Below are positions 1-6,263 of a DNA stretch of 6,341 nt, one piece after another. This stretch comes from Burkholderiales bacterium UBA2647 (GTDB lineage: Bacteria > Pseudomonadota > Gammaproteobacteria > Burkholderiales > Burkholderiaceae_E). The stretch lies in the NCBI GenBank assembly GCA_002359635.1, contig DENJ01000098.1, forward strand, positions 1 through 6,341, written 5' to 3'. The notes under the pieces are model-generated. The model was not told the origin of the DNA. It made no database searches and was given only the letters and a program-made list of their open reading frames with translations. Made by a program: the position numbers and the translations under genes. How positions within the stretch are numbered: the stretch's first letter is position 1; each line of letters starts with the position of its first letter.

Positions 1-1187
1 TAGATGTGGGACTAGATGCCGGTTTGCAAGTGCTCTATCTGACCGAGGCGCACCAGCAGTGTGCCCGCACGATCAGTGCGTGGATGCGAGATTGTGGATT
101 TGATACCGTCAGCATGGATGCTGTCGGCAATGTGATAGCTGTTTATGAGGGCCAAGCGGGCAAGGCCTCCCCCAAATTGTTGACCGGTTCGCATTTTGAT
201 ACGGTCCGTGGTGGCGGTCGCTACGACGGTCGACTCGGGATTTTTCTCGCGATGCAAGCTGTCGCGCGAAAAAGAGCCTCAGGCCAACGCTGGCCCTTCA
301 CGCTTGAGTTGATCGCCTTTGCTGAAGAAGAGGGGCAACGCTTCGCAACGAGTTTTCTGTCTGCAAGCGCGCTTGTCGGGCAATGGGATCCGAGGTGGCT
401 GGCGTTGCTTGATCGGGATGGCTTGAGGCTTGCTGATTTGATGAGGCAGCGAGGCATGGATCCGGAGGCCTGCAGCAAGATCGCAAAGGGCGCTTCAGAC
501 GCCTGTGCTTTTATTGAGGTCCACATCGAACAGGGGCCGGTGCTTCTCGAGGCCGATCTCCCCCTTGGTGTTGTGACGTCGATCAACGGGTCCTCGCGCT
601 GGTTGATTGAGTTTGAAGGCACCGCGTCTCATGCTGGTACAACACCGATGACAATGCGACGCGACGCAGCATGCGCGGCTGCAGCTTTTGCTTTGTTTGT
701 CGAGTCGCGCTGTGCTGCTGAGCCTGGGCTTGTTGGCACTGTCGGTATGCTTGAGGTGCCCAAGGGGTCGATGAACGTGGTGCCAGGGGCCTGTCAGTGT
801 TCGCTGGATGTTCGGGCGCCGAACGACGAACAGCGCGATCGCGCGGTTAACGATATTTTTGAGGCAATCCGTGCCATTTGTGAGCAGCGAGGGCTGAGCT
901 ATCAAGCCAAGCAGGTCACGCTTGCAAATGCAGCGCCGTCTGCACCCTTTTTGCAAAAACAATGGGAAAAGACGCTCCAAAAACTCGGTTTGCCGGTTTT
1001 TCATTTGCCAAGCGGGGCAGGTCACGATGCGATGCGTATGGCCTCGCTTTTTCCGCAGGCGATGCTCTTTGTGCGTTGTGGTAATGGCGGCATTAGCCAC
1101 AATCCGCTTGAAACCATGACCGATGACGATGCCCAGATCGCTTTTGATGCGCTGTGGTCATTTTTAGAAAATTTTTCAAATGCCTGA
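1..1187 (+). CDS. M20-family amidohydrolase (allantoate amidohydrolase / N-carbamoyl-L-amino-acid hydrolase type), 5'-partial
   Basis: This is a zinc-dependent amidase of the hydantoinase/carbamoylase branch of peptidase family M20. Members hydrolyse allantoate, ureidoglycine or N-carbamoyl amino acids in the cytoplasm, releasing ammonia and CO2 or an amino acid. Numbering from the GTG at 6, the metal-site motifs are all present: GSHFDTV (His63), the GGxxDGxLG type motif with the bridging Asp74, AEEEG (Glu108 as likely general base, Glu109 as ligand), VHIEQG (His173) and ISHNPLE (His365). The lid/dimerisation domain carries SHAGTTPM (His209) and SGAGHDAM. The frame is open to the left edge (a GAT codon at 3-5 precedes the GTG). 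Relatives normally have roughly 20-30 more residues before the YLTEAH segment, so I read the gene as running off the window, with codon phase starting at base 3, and not as starting at the GTG. The C-terminus is complete (TGA 1185-1187) and overlaps the ATPase gene by 8 nt. The family is confident; allantoate versus another carbamoyl substrate is undecided. Confidence 0.9.
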   Translation, partial: DVGLDAGLQVLYLTEAHQQCARTISAWMRDCGFDTVSMDAVGNVIAVYEGQAGKASPKLLTGSHFDTVRGGGRYDGRLGIFLAMQAVARKRASGQRWPFTLELIAFAEEEGQRFATSFLSASALVGQWDPRWLALLDRDGLRLADLMRQRGMDPEACSKIAKGASDACAFIEVHIEQGPVLLEADLPLGVVTSINGSSRWLIEFEGTASHAGTTPMTMRRDAACAAAAFALFVESRCAAEPGLVGTVGMLEVPKGSMNVVPGACQCSLDVRAPNDEQRDRAVNDIFEAIRAICEQRGLSYQAKQVTLANAAPSAPFLQKQWEKTLQKLGLPVFHLPSGAGHDAMRMASLFPQAMLFVRCGNGGISHNPLETMTDDDAQIAFDALWSFLENFSNA

Positions 1188-2739
1188 AATCCTGCGCCTT
1201 CGACTCCAAGGTGTCAGCAAGTCTTATGGCAGCTTGCGTGCTAATGACAAGATCGATCTGGATATAAAGCCCGGAAGCATTCATGCTGTACTTGGGGAGA
1301 ACGGCGCCGGTAAATCCACCTTGATGAAGCTGATTTTCGGGCTGCTTCAGCCCGACGAAGGCGACATGTTTTTAGACGGCATACCAATTCGTTGGCAAAG
1401 CCCAGAGCAGGCACGAGCTTACGGTATTGCGATGGTTTTTCAGCATTTTGCCCTCTTCGAATCACTGAGCGTCGCCGAAAATGTCTGGTTGGGGATGGCT
1501 AAGCATTGGACTCTGGCAGCAGTTTCTACAGCGCTCGAAACATTAGCACATCAATACGGCCTTGCCGTTGATCCGAACGCTTTAGTTCATCGCTTGAGTG
1601 TTGGCGAACGGCAACGTGTTGAGATTGCCCGGGGCCTGCTGGCAAGGCCGCGGGTGATGATTCTCGATGAGCCGACCTCGGTCTTATCACCACAGGCTGC
1701 AAAGGCCTTGTTTGCCATGCTAAGGACTTTGGCATCTGAGGGTTGCAGCGTGATTTATATCAGTCATAAGCTTCATGAAATTCGTGAGCTTTGCGATGAC
1801 TGTACGGTCTTGCGACAAGGGCGGGTGACCGGGCGCGTTGATCCCCGACGTTGTAACGATGAGCAGCTAAGCGCCCTGATGATTGGAGGCGCACCACCAC
1901 CCCTGGTGCGCGCTAAGCGCGACTCAGCTGCTGCCCTGTTTGCGGTTGATGCGCTGTCAGTACCCGCGATTGATGAGGCAAGCGAGCGTTTGAATGCTGT
2001 GAGTTTTGAACTCATGCCAGGTGAAATTCTCGGGATCGCGGGCGTGTCAGGTAACGGGCAGGGGCTTTTGCTGGATATGCTTGCTGGTGAGCCTAGCGAC
2101 GATAGTAGGCTGATGCGTCGTGTGGCGGGCCACATTCGATTTCAAGGTCGAGCGATTGAAACTTTAGGTGTGAGGTCGCGGCGCCGTCTTGGGATTATCG
2201 CGGTACCGGCTGAGCGTTTGGGTCGGGCGACGGTGCCCGAACTAAGCCTCGCAGACAATATGTTTTTGTTGGATGAGTCCGATGCCTGGCAACTCGACCA
2301 TCGGAAGCTTCGGGACGCCGCGCAAGCAGTGATTGCTGATTTCTCGGTGAAGGCCCCAGGCCCAGAGGCACTTGCCAGCGATTTATCGGGTGGGAATTTG
2401 CAAAAATTCATCATGGGTCGTGCGCTAAGGTCAGCGCCCAAAGTGCTTCTTGTGAGTCAGCCCACCTGGGGGGTGGACGTGGGTGCCAGTGCTCAAATTC
2501 GCCAACAGCTTTTGGCCCTGCGCGATGCTGGTGCAGCCATTTTGGTTATCTCCGAAGAGCTTGATGAACTGTTTCAAATTGCAGATCGATTTCATGTGAT
2601 GTATGCAGGGCATCTTTCAGCGCCGATCCTTCGGGAGGATGCTACGTTAGAGCTCATCGGTCAGTGGATGGGCGGGTCATGGCTGTTGGCGCAGCAAGCG
2701 CCATCAGTTGCCGGTGCAGCGCGCCGCGTGCACCACTAG
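1180..2739 (+). CDS. BMP-type (purine nucleoside-like) ABC importer, ATP-binding protein with two nucleotide-binding domains
   Basis: This is the energising subunit of the importer, 519 aa, on the cytoplasmic face, with two fused ABC domains as in the YufO/NupO and sugar (RbsA/MglA) type ATPases. Domain 1 is canonical: Walker A GENGAGKST (residues 39-47), Q-loop Gln88, signature LSVGERQ (139-145), Walker B VMILDEPTS (159-167) and switch His196. Domain 2 has a P-loop without the Lys-Ser/Thr pair (GVSGNGQ, 288-294), an intact signature LSGGNLQ (402-408), Gln427 in place of the catalytic Glu in VLLVSQPTWG, and ISEELDE in place of the H-loop His. Such asymmetry is usual in this family, so one site probably does most of the hydrolysis. 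The ATG at 1180 is the only sensible start: an in-frame TAG lies at 1165-1167 and the next Met is residue 49, behind Walker A. No Shine-Dalgarno sequence is visible, so translation is probably coupled to the upstream hydrolase through the 8-nt overlap. Confidence 0.95.
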   Translation: MPEILRLRLQGVSKSYGSLRANDKIDLDIKPGSIHAVLGENGAGKSTLMKLIFGLLQPDEGDMFLDGIPIRWQSPEQARAYGIAMVFQHFALFESLSVAENVWLGMAKHWTLAAVSTALETLAHQYGLAVDPNALVHRLSVGERQRVEIARGLLARPRVMILDEPTSVLSPQAAKALFAMLRTLASEGCSVIYISHKLHEIRELCDDCTVLRQGRVTGRVDPRRCNDEQLSALMIGGAPPPLVRAKRDSAAALFAVDALSVPAIDEASERLNAVSFELMPGEILGIAGVSGNGQGLLLDMLAGEPSDDSRLMRRVAGHIRFQGRAIETLGVRSRRRLGIIAVPAERLGRATVPELSLADNMFLLDESDAWQLDHRKLRDAAQAVIADFSVKAPGPEALASDLSGGNLQKFIMGRALRSAPKVLLVSQPTWGVDVGASAQIRQQLLALRDAGAAILVISEELDELFQIADRFHVMYAGHLSAPILREDATLELIGQWMGGSWLLAQQAPSVAGAARRVHH

Positions 2740-2769
2740 CCTCGCCGCGCAGCCAATGGTTCCAAGGTC

Positions 2770-3867
2770 ATGATCGTTCTGGAAAAGAGATCTCATCCGA
2801 GTGCTTGGATGGCTTACTTGTCGCCAATGATCTCGATTGCCTTGACCTTCATGATCGCGGCGCTTGTTGTGACTGCGATGGGTAAAGATCCGGTTAAGGT
2901 CCTAAGCCTCTTCACGCTTGAACCCGTGAAGGACAAACGCGCTATCGGCGAAGTGATGCTGAAGGCTACCCCGCTTATGCTTTGCAGCCTGGGACTGGCA
3001 TTTTGCTTTCGATCTAATGTATGGAATATAGGTGCAGAAGGTCAGTTTCTGCTTGGTGCGATCGGGGCGGGCGGCATGGCCATGTGGCTTACCGAAGCAG
3101 GGATGACTAGACCAGGTTGGTTGTGGGTGAGCTTGGCCTTGTTACTTGGTGCCATCGCGGGTGCATGCTGGGCAGGGATCACGGCTTGGTTTCGCGATAA
3201 AGCCCACGCAAACGAGATTTTGGTCAGTCTCATGCTTGTCTACGTCGCGAATCTATTGCTCAGTTATCTGGTTTTTGGACCTTGGAAAGATCCCAAAGGC
3301 TGGAACTTCCCTCAGACCCTTCGATTTGCCGACAGCCTAAGCATCGGAAGGCTCGGGCCGGGCATGAGGGTGCACTGGGGATTTGTGCTGGCACTGATCA
3401 GCGCCGGTGTCATGGTATGGCTTATGTATTTCACAACGTTGGGGGCGCGACTTCGGGTGGGCGGGCTTGCGCCGGACGCTGCGCGTTTTGCAGGTTTTTC
3501 AGCGCGCGAATCACTCTGGACGGTCTTGCTTTGTTCGGGCGCCTTTGCCGGATTAGCGGGCGCGATGGAAGTGCTCGGCCCCATGGGCCAACTCACGCCG
3601 CATGTTTCAACCGGTTATGGCTTTACCGCGATCATCGTTGCCTTTATTGCGCGCTTGCATCCGCTCGCCTGCGTGCTGGCAAGTTTCTTGCTCTCGATGC
3701 TGATGATCGGCGGCGAGCTTGCACAGTCAAGGGTCGGGTTATCCGCGTCGGTTTCAAGCATGTTTCAAGGTGTTTTGCTTATGATGATATTAATCGTAGA
3801 CAGCTTCATCCATTACAGGCTCGCTTGGCGTAAGCATGCAGGCAAGGACGCTGCACAACATGCATGA
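2770..3867 (+). CDS. BMP-type ABC importer, permease 1 (BPD_transp_2 family, YufP/NupP-like)
   Basis: This is an inner-membrane channel subunit of 365 aa that should pair with the next permease. Hydrophobic segments lie roughly at residues 16-38, 66-82, 93-109, 116-140, 150-170, 204-221, 250-270, 283-312 and 333-346. Family motifs are the NIGAEGQ loop (86-92), NEILVSLMLVY (148-158), the cytoplasmic ATPase-coupling stretch around GLAPDAARFAGFSARE (232-247) and GYGFTAI (282-288). It starts 30 nt after the ATPase stop. The ATG at 2770 gives the N-terminus usual in this subfamily, a short basic stretch (EKRSHPS) before the first membrane helix. An AAGG at 2764-2767 sits too close to the start to be an ideal ribosome site, so coupling to the ATPase gene is likely. 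The ATG at 2809 (residue 14) is a less likely alternative start. The 3' end overlaps the second permease. Confidence 0.95.
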   Translation: MIVLEKRSHPSAWMAYLSPMISIALTFMIAALVVTAMGKDPVKVLSLFTLEPVKDKRAIGEVMLKATPLMLCSLGLAFCFRSNVWNIGAEGQFLLGAIGAGGMAMWLTEAGMTRPGWLWVSLALLLGAIAGACWAGITAWFRDKAHANEILVSLMLVYVANLLLSYLVFGPWKDPKGWNFPQTLRFADSLSIGRLGPGMRVHWGFVLALISAGVMVWLMYFTTLGARLRVGGLAPDAARFAGFSARESLWTVLLCSGAFAGLAGAMEVLGPMGQLTPHVSTGYGFTAIIVAFIARLHPLACVLASFLLSMLMIGGELAQSRVGLSASVSSMFQGVLLMMILIVDSFIHYRLAWRKHAGKDAAQHA

Positions 3868-4777
3868 ACTTGCGCTCTTAATTGCCGCGGGTATTGCTTC
3901 GGGTACACCTTTGTTGCTTGCTGGTTTGGGGCTCTTGCTCAATGAACGTGCGGGCGTGGTGAATCTGGGTGCGGAGGGACTGATGTTGATTGCAGCCGTC
4001 TCAGGCTTCGGTATTGCCTTTTATACCGGTCAGACTTGGGTTGCGCTTTTTGGAGGCGCTTTGGTGGCTGCTCTATGCTCAGCACTACTTGGCTGGATGG
4101 TGGTTTATCTCCATACGAATCAGTATGCCAGTGGTCTTGCATTGAGCCTCTTTGGCGCAGGGATCAGCGCTTTTGTCGGCGCTGCCCTTGTCGGAAAAAA
4201 ACTCGAACTCGACAAAACCGAGAAGCTGCCTGTCTTAAGCGATCTTCCTTTCTTCGGCCCCGCGTTGTTTCAACAGCACGCCATGGTTTATTTCGCCATT
4301 GCATTGTGCTTAGGGATGGTGATTTTTCTTTATCACACGAAATCGGGTCGTATGCTTCGTGGCATCGGTGAGTCGCCAGCATCAGCCCACGCACTTGGCT
4401 TTCCCGTGCGCCGTGTTCGGTGGATTTCGGTGGTGGTGGGTGGCGCTTTTTGCGGCCTCGCGGGTGCTTATCTTTCGGTTGTCTATGCGCCACTCTGGGT
4501 TGAGGGGATGGTCGCCGGTAGAGGTTGGATCGCGCTGGCACTGACCGTGTTTGCCACCTGGCGGCCCTGGCGTGTGCTTCTTGGTGCCTATCTCTTTGGC
4601 AGTGTGACCATGTTGCAGTTACATTTGCAAGCCATTGGTATTGAGATTCCCACACAATTCATGTCGATGCTGCCCTATCTCGCGACGATTCTTGTGCTCG
4701 CCCTGATATCGCGTAACCCAAGCTGGATTCGGGCCAATATGCCTGCATCCTTAGGCAAACCATTTCACCCCGGCTAG
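3860..4777 (+). CDS. BMP-type ABC importer, permease 2 (BPD_transp_2 family, YufQ/NupQ-like)
   Basis: This is the second inner-membrane channel subunit, 305 aa from the start chosen here. Family motifs include GTPLLLAGLG (15-24), NLGAEG (35-40), NQYASGLALSLFGAG (87-101), the ATPase-coupling stretch GESPASAHALGFPV (170-183), GLAGAYLS (199-206), GRGWIALALTVFATWRPW (220-237) and a final helix around PYLATILVLALIS (272-284). It is shorter than permease 1, as is normal for the pair. I prefer the ATG at 3860 over the longer ATG at 3836. It gives MHELALLIAAG, the usual N-terminus of the family, it has an AAGGA at 3844-3848 about 11 nt upstream, and it makes an 8-nt ATGCATGA overlap with the permease 1 stop. 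The longer form would add only eight residues (MQARTLHN) with no family counterpart that I know of. The transmembrane topology is inferred from hydrophobicity by eye. Confidence 0.93.
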   Translation: MHELALLIAAGIASGTPLLLAGLGLLLNERAGVVNLGAEGLMLIAAVSGFGIAFYTGQTWVALFGGALVAALCSALLGWMVVYLHTNQYASGLALSLFGAGISAFVGAALVGKKLELDKTEKLPVLSDLPFFGPALFQQHAMVYFAIALCLGMVIFLYHTKSGRMLRGIGESPASAHALGFPVRRVRWISVVVGGAFCGLAGAYLSVVYAPLWVEGMVAGRGWIALALTVFATWRPWRVLLGAYLFGSVTMLQLHLQAIGIEIPTQFMSMLPYLATILVLALISRNPSWIRANMPASLGKPFHPG

Positions 4778-4839
4778 TGGGGCGGTGATGGCATCATCTG
4801 TAGTCCTCCCAACATTCAATGTAAAACAAAGGAGTTTTT
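4778..4839 (+). promoter_or_regulatory. Intergenic leader of the binding-protein gene with a strong ribosome binding site
   Basis: This 62-nt gap is the longest within the transporter cluster. It contains AAAGGAG at 4828-4834, five T's before the ATG at 4840, the only strong Shine-Dalgarno sequence among the importer genes. It fits the need for more binding protein than membrane subunits. A short GATG-G-CATC repeat lies near 4786-4796, but it is too small to call a terminator or attenuator. I see no clear -35/-10 pair, so I regard the binding-protein gene as part of the same transcript, possibly with extra transcription that I cannot demonstrate. Confidence 0.7.
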
Positions 4840-5994
4840 ATGAAGTCGACCTCCAAGCGCTTATGGATGCGTGCTGGTTTTGCGGTGTTTGCACTGTCTG
4901 CGAGTACCTTCATGATCTCGTGCGGTAAGAAGGAAGAACCCAAAGAGCTTGCTAAAGAAGCACCGAAGGCTGAGGCGCCAAAGCCCGAACCGCTCAAAGT
5001 CGGCTTTATCTACGTGGGGCCTGTGGGCGATGCGGGCTGGACCTTTGCGCACGACACGGCCCGTAAAGCCATTGAGGAAAAATTTGGCGAAAAAATCAAA
5101 ACCAGTTTTGTTGAGAAGGTGCCGGAAGGCGCAGATGCCGAGCGTGTGATCCGTGACTTAGTCGCCCAAGGAAACAAACTTATTTTTGCGACCTCTTTTG
5201 GCTACGGGGACGCCATGGAAAAGGTTGCCAAGGATCATCCTGAGGTGAAGTTTGAGCATGCAACAGGTTATAAGACCGCTGACAATCTTCGGGTTTACGA
5301 AGGGCGGTTTTATGAGGACGCCTATCTGGCTGGCGTCATCGCAGGCAAGATGACCAAGAGCAATATTCTCGGTTTTGTGGGCTCATTTCCGATTCCTGAG
5401 GTTTTGCGAAACATCAATGCCTATACCCTGGGTGCACAGAGCGTGAATCCCAAAATTCGTACCAAGGTGGTTTGGGTAAACACATGGTTTGATCCACCAA
5501 AGGAGAGTGAGGCAGCCCAATCCCTGATCAATCAAAAAGCTGATGTGCTGTTGCAAAATACCGATTCAACGGCGGTGCTTCAAACGGCAGAGAAAAATGG
5601 CAAGTTTGCCTTCGGTTGGGATAGCGACATGAGCGCCTTTGCACCCAAAGCCCATCTTGCGTCGGCTGTGCTGACTTGGGCGCCTTATTACGAAAAGGCG
5701 GTCAACGATGTATTGAACAACAGCTGGAAAACCGAAGTGACCAAATGGGGCACGAAAGAGGGAATGAATGATCTGATTAAGGTCAACGATGCGGTGCCTG
5801 AGGATGTACGCAAAAAGATCGACGAACTAAAGGCCGGTCTTAAAGATGGCAGTTTTACGGTCTTCAAGGGGCCCATTAGCGATAACGCAGGTAAAGTGGT
5901 GCTGCCTAAGGACGAAGTCGCTGATGACGCTTGGAAAGGCAAGATTAACTTTTATGTCAAAGGCGTTGAAGGCAAGGTTCCCAGCGGAAAATAG
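4840..5994 (+). CDS. BMP/Med-family substrate-binding lipoprotein of the importer (PnrA/YufN-like)
   Basis: This is the ligand-capturing subunit, 384 aa, of the basic membrane protein (BMP/PnrA) family, whose studied members bind purine and other nucleosides. The N-terminus is a lipoprotein signal: basic residues (KSTSKR), a hydrophobic core to about residue 24 and the lipobox MISC with Cys28 as predicted lipid-carrying residue. Met at -3 is less usual than Leu. Residues 30-51 form a Lys/Glu/Pro/Ala-rich linker. The type 1 periplasmic-binding fold then begins at LKVGFIYVGPVGDAGW, with DAGWTFAHDTARK (64-76), ATSFGYGDAM (117-126), FEHATGYK (138-145), EDAYLAGVIAG (159-169), LLQNTDS (237-243) and FGWDSDM (258-264). 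The last two probably contribute to the ligand pocket, by analogy with PnrA. Gly at +2 after the Cys gives no inner-membrane retention signal by the E. coli Asp(+2) rule. It is the last gene of the cluster, and a candidate terminator follows at 6049. The ligand is inferred from the family. Confidence 0.95.
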   Translation: MKSTSKRLWMRAGFAVFALSASTFMISCGKKEEPKELAKEAPKAEAPKPEPLKVGFIYVGPVGDAGWTFAHDTARKAIEEKFGEKIKTSFVEKVPEGADAERVIRDLVAQGNKLIFATSFGYGDAMEKVAKDHPEVKFEHATGYKTADNLRVYEGRFYEDAYLAGVIAGKMTKSNILGFVGSFPIPEVLRNINAYTLGAQSVNPKIRTKVVWVNTWFDPPKESEAAQSLINQKADVLLQNTDSTAVLQTAEKNGKFAFGWDSDMSAFAPKAHLASAVLTWAPYYEKAVNDVLNNSWKTEVTKWGTKEGMNDLIKVNDAVPEDVRKKIDELKAGLKDGSFTVFKGPISDNAGKVVLPKDEVADDAWKGKINFYVKGVEGKVPSGK

Positions 5995-6008
5995 CTTTCA
6001 CCCTCGCC

Positions 6009-6027
6009 CTTGAGCGTGGCTCGAGCC
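6009..6027. repeat. Overlapping short palindromes (CTTGAGC/GCTCGAG and GGCTCGAGCC)
   Basis: CTTGAGC (6009-6015) can pair with GCTCGAG (6019-6025) across a 3-nt loop, with one G-T wobble. The overlapping decamer GGCTCGAGCC (6018-6027) is a perfect palindrome. It sits 14 nt after the binding-protein stop. No T-run follows, so it is not a standard terminator. It may protect the mRNA 3' end, or it may be chance. Confidence 0.4.
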
Positions 6028-6048
6028 CTAAGGCCGCCGACGTCTGCA

Positions 6049-6074
6049 GGATGCCGCTATGGGCATCCCGTTTT
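6049..6074 (+). terminator. Candidate Rho-independent terminator of the transporter operon
   Basis: GGATGCC at 6049-6055 and GGCATCC at 6062-6068 form a perfect 7-bp stem around the 6-nt loop GCTATG. After CG come four T's (6071-6074). It lies 54 nt after the stop of the last transporter gene and is oriented correctly for the + strand. The T-tract is short, so termination may be partial. On the - strand no T-run follows the stem, so it is not a convincing bidirectional terminator. Confidence 0.6.
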
Positions 6075-6093
6075 GGCGTGGTGATCGCTTAAA

Positions 6094-6118
6094 CGCTGTC
6101 CCCACCGCGGTGACAGCG
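6094..6118. repeat. Inverted repeat CGCTGTC / GACAGCG with inner palindrome ACCGCGGT
   Basis: The 7-nt arm CGCTGTC (6094-6100) is the exact reverse complement of GACAGCG (6112-6118). Between them lie CCC and the 8-nt palindrome ACCGCGGT (6104-6111), making a nested dyad of 25 nt. No T-tract follows. It could be a second hairpin at the transcript end or a protein-binding operator for a gene outside the window. The sequence does not decide between these. Confidence 0.5.
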
Positions 6119-6246
6119 CTCCCTCACTTTCGGCCACCGTTGTCATATCTATTAGATCGTTATGAAGTTAGAGTGGCCTATGGTTTGGTTTGAATCAGCA
6201 GAGGCAATGCGCAAATGCCCCTGTTTGATGCCTAACATGAGGTCTT

Positions 6247-6256
6247 GCGCCGGCGC
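6247..6256. repeat. Perfect 10-nt palindrome GCGCCGGCGC
   Basis: GCGCCGGCGC is its own reverse complement and is followed on + by CTAATTT. A hairpin from it would have almost no loop, so it is more plausible as a DNA-level dyad or a chance GC-rich motif. It lies just before the possible coding remnant at the right edge. Confidence 0.35.
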
Positions 6257-6263
6257 CTAATTT

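Noticed and set aside
6..8. GTG at position 6 as the true start of the amidohydrolase
   Set aside because: The frame is open up to the left edge, and the family normally has about 20-30 more residues before this point. There is also no room to see a ribosome binding site.
495..1100. Long - strand frame of 201 codons inside the amidohydrolase gene
   Set aside because: It is a shadow of the clearly recognisable + strand enzyme, and its translation is rich in Arg, His and Cys with no family resemblance.
3282..3833. 183-codon + strand frame inside permease 1
   Set aside because: It is an out-of-frame shadow of the permease, Arg/Cys-rich, with no membrane pattern or motif of its own.
3836..3859. 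Longer start of permease 2 at 3836
   Set aside because: The eight extra residues are not typical of the family. ATG 3860 gives the expected N-terminus, has AAGGA upstream and forms a coupled overlap.
4164..4655. 163-codon - strand frame inside permease 2
   Set aside because: It is a shadow of a gene with strong family motifs on +, and its translation is highly basic and low in complexity.
4786..4796. GATG-G-CATC mini-repeat before the binding-protein gene as an attenuator
   Set aside because: The arms are only four bases with a one-base gap, and no T-run follows directly.
6057..6146. 29-codon - strand frame over the terminator and the nested dyad
   Set aside because: It has no recognisable product and no Shine-Dalgarno sequence, and it covers structures better explained as hairpins.
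6140..6166. Promoter TTGTCA...TATGAA
   Set aside because: The 15-nt spacing is short, the -10 match is poor and no supported gene follows it.
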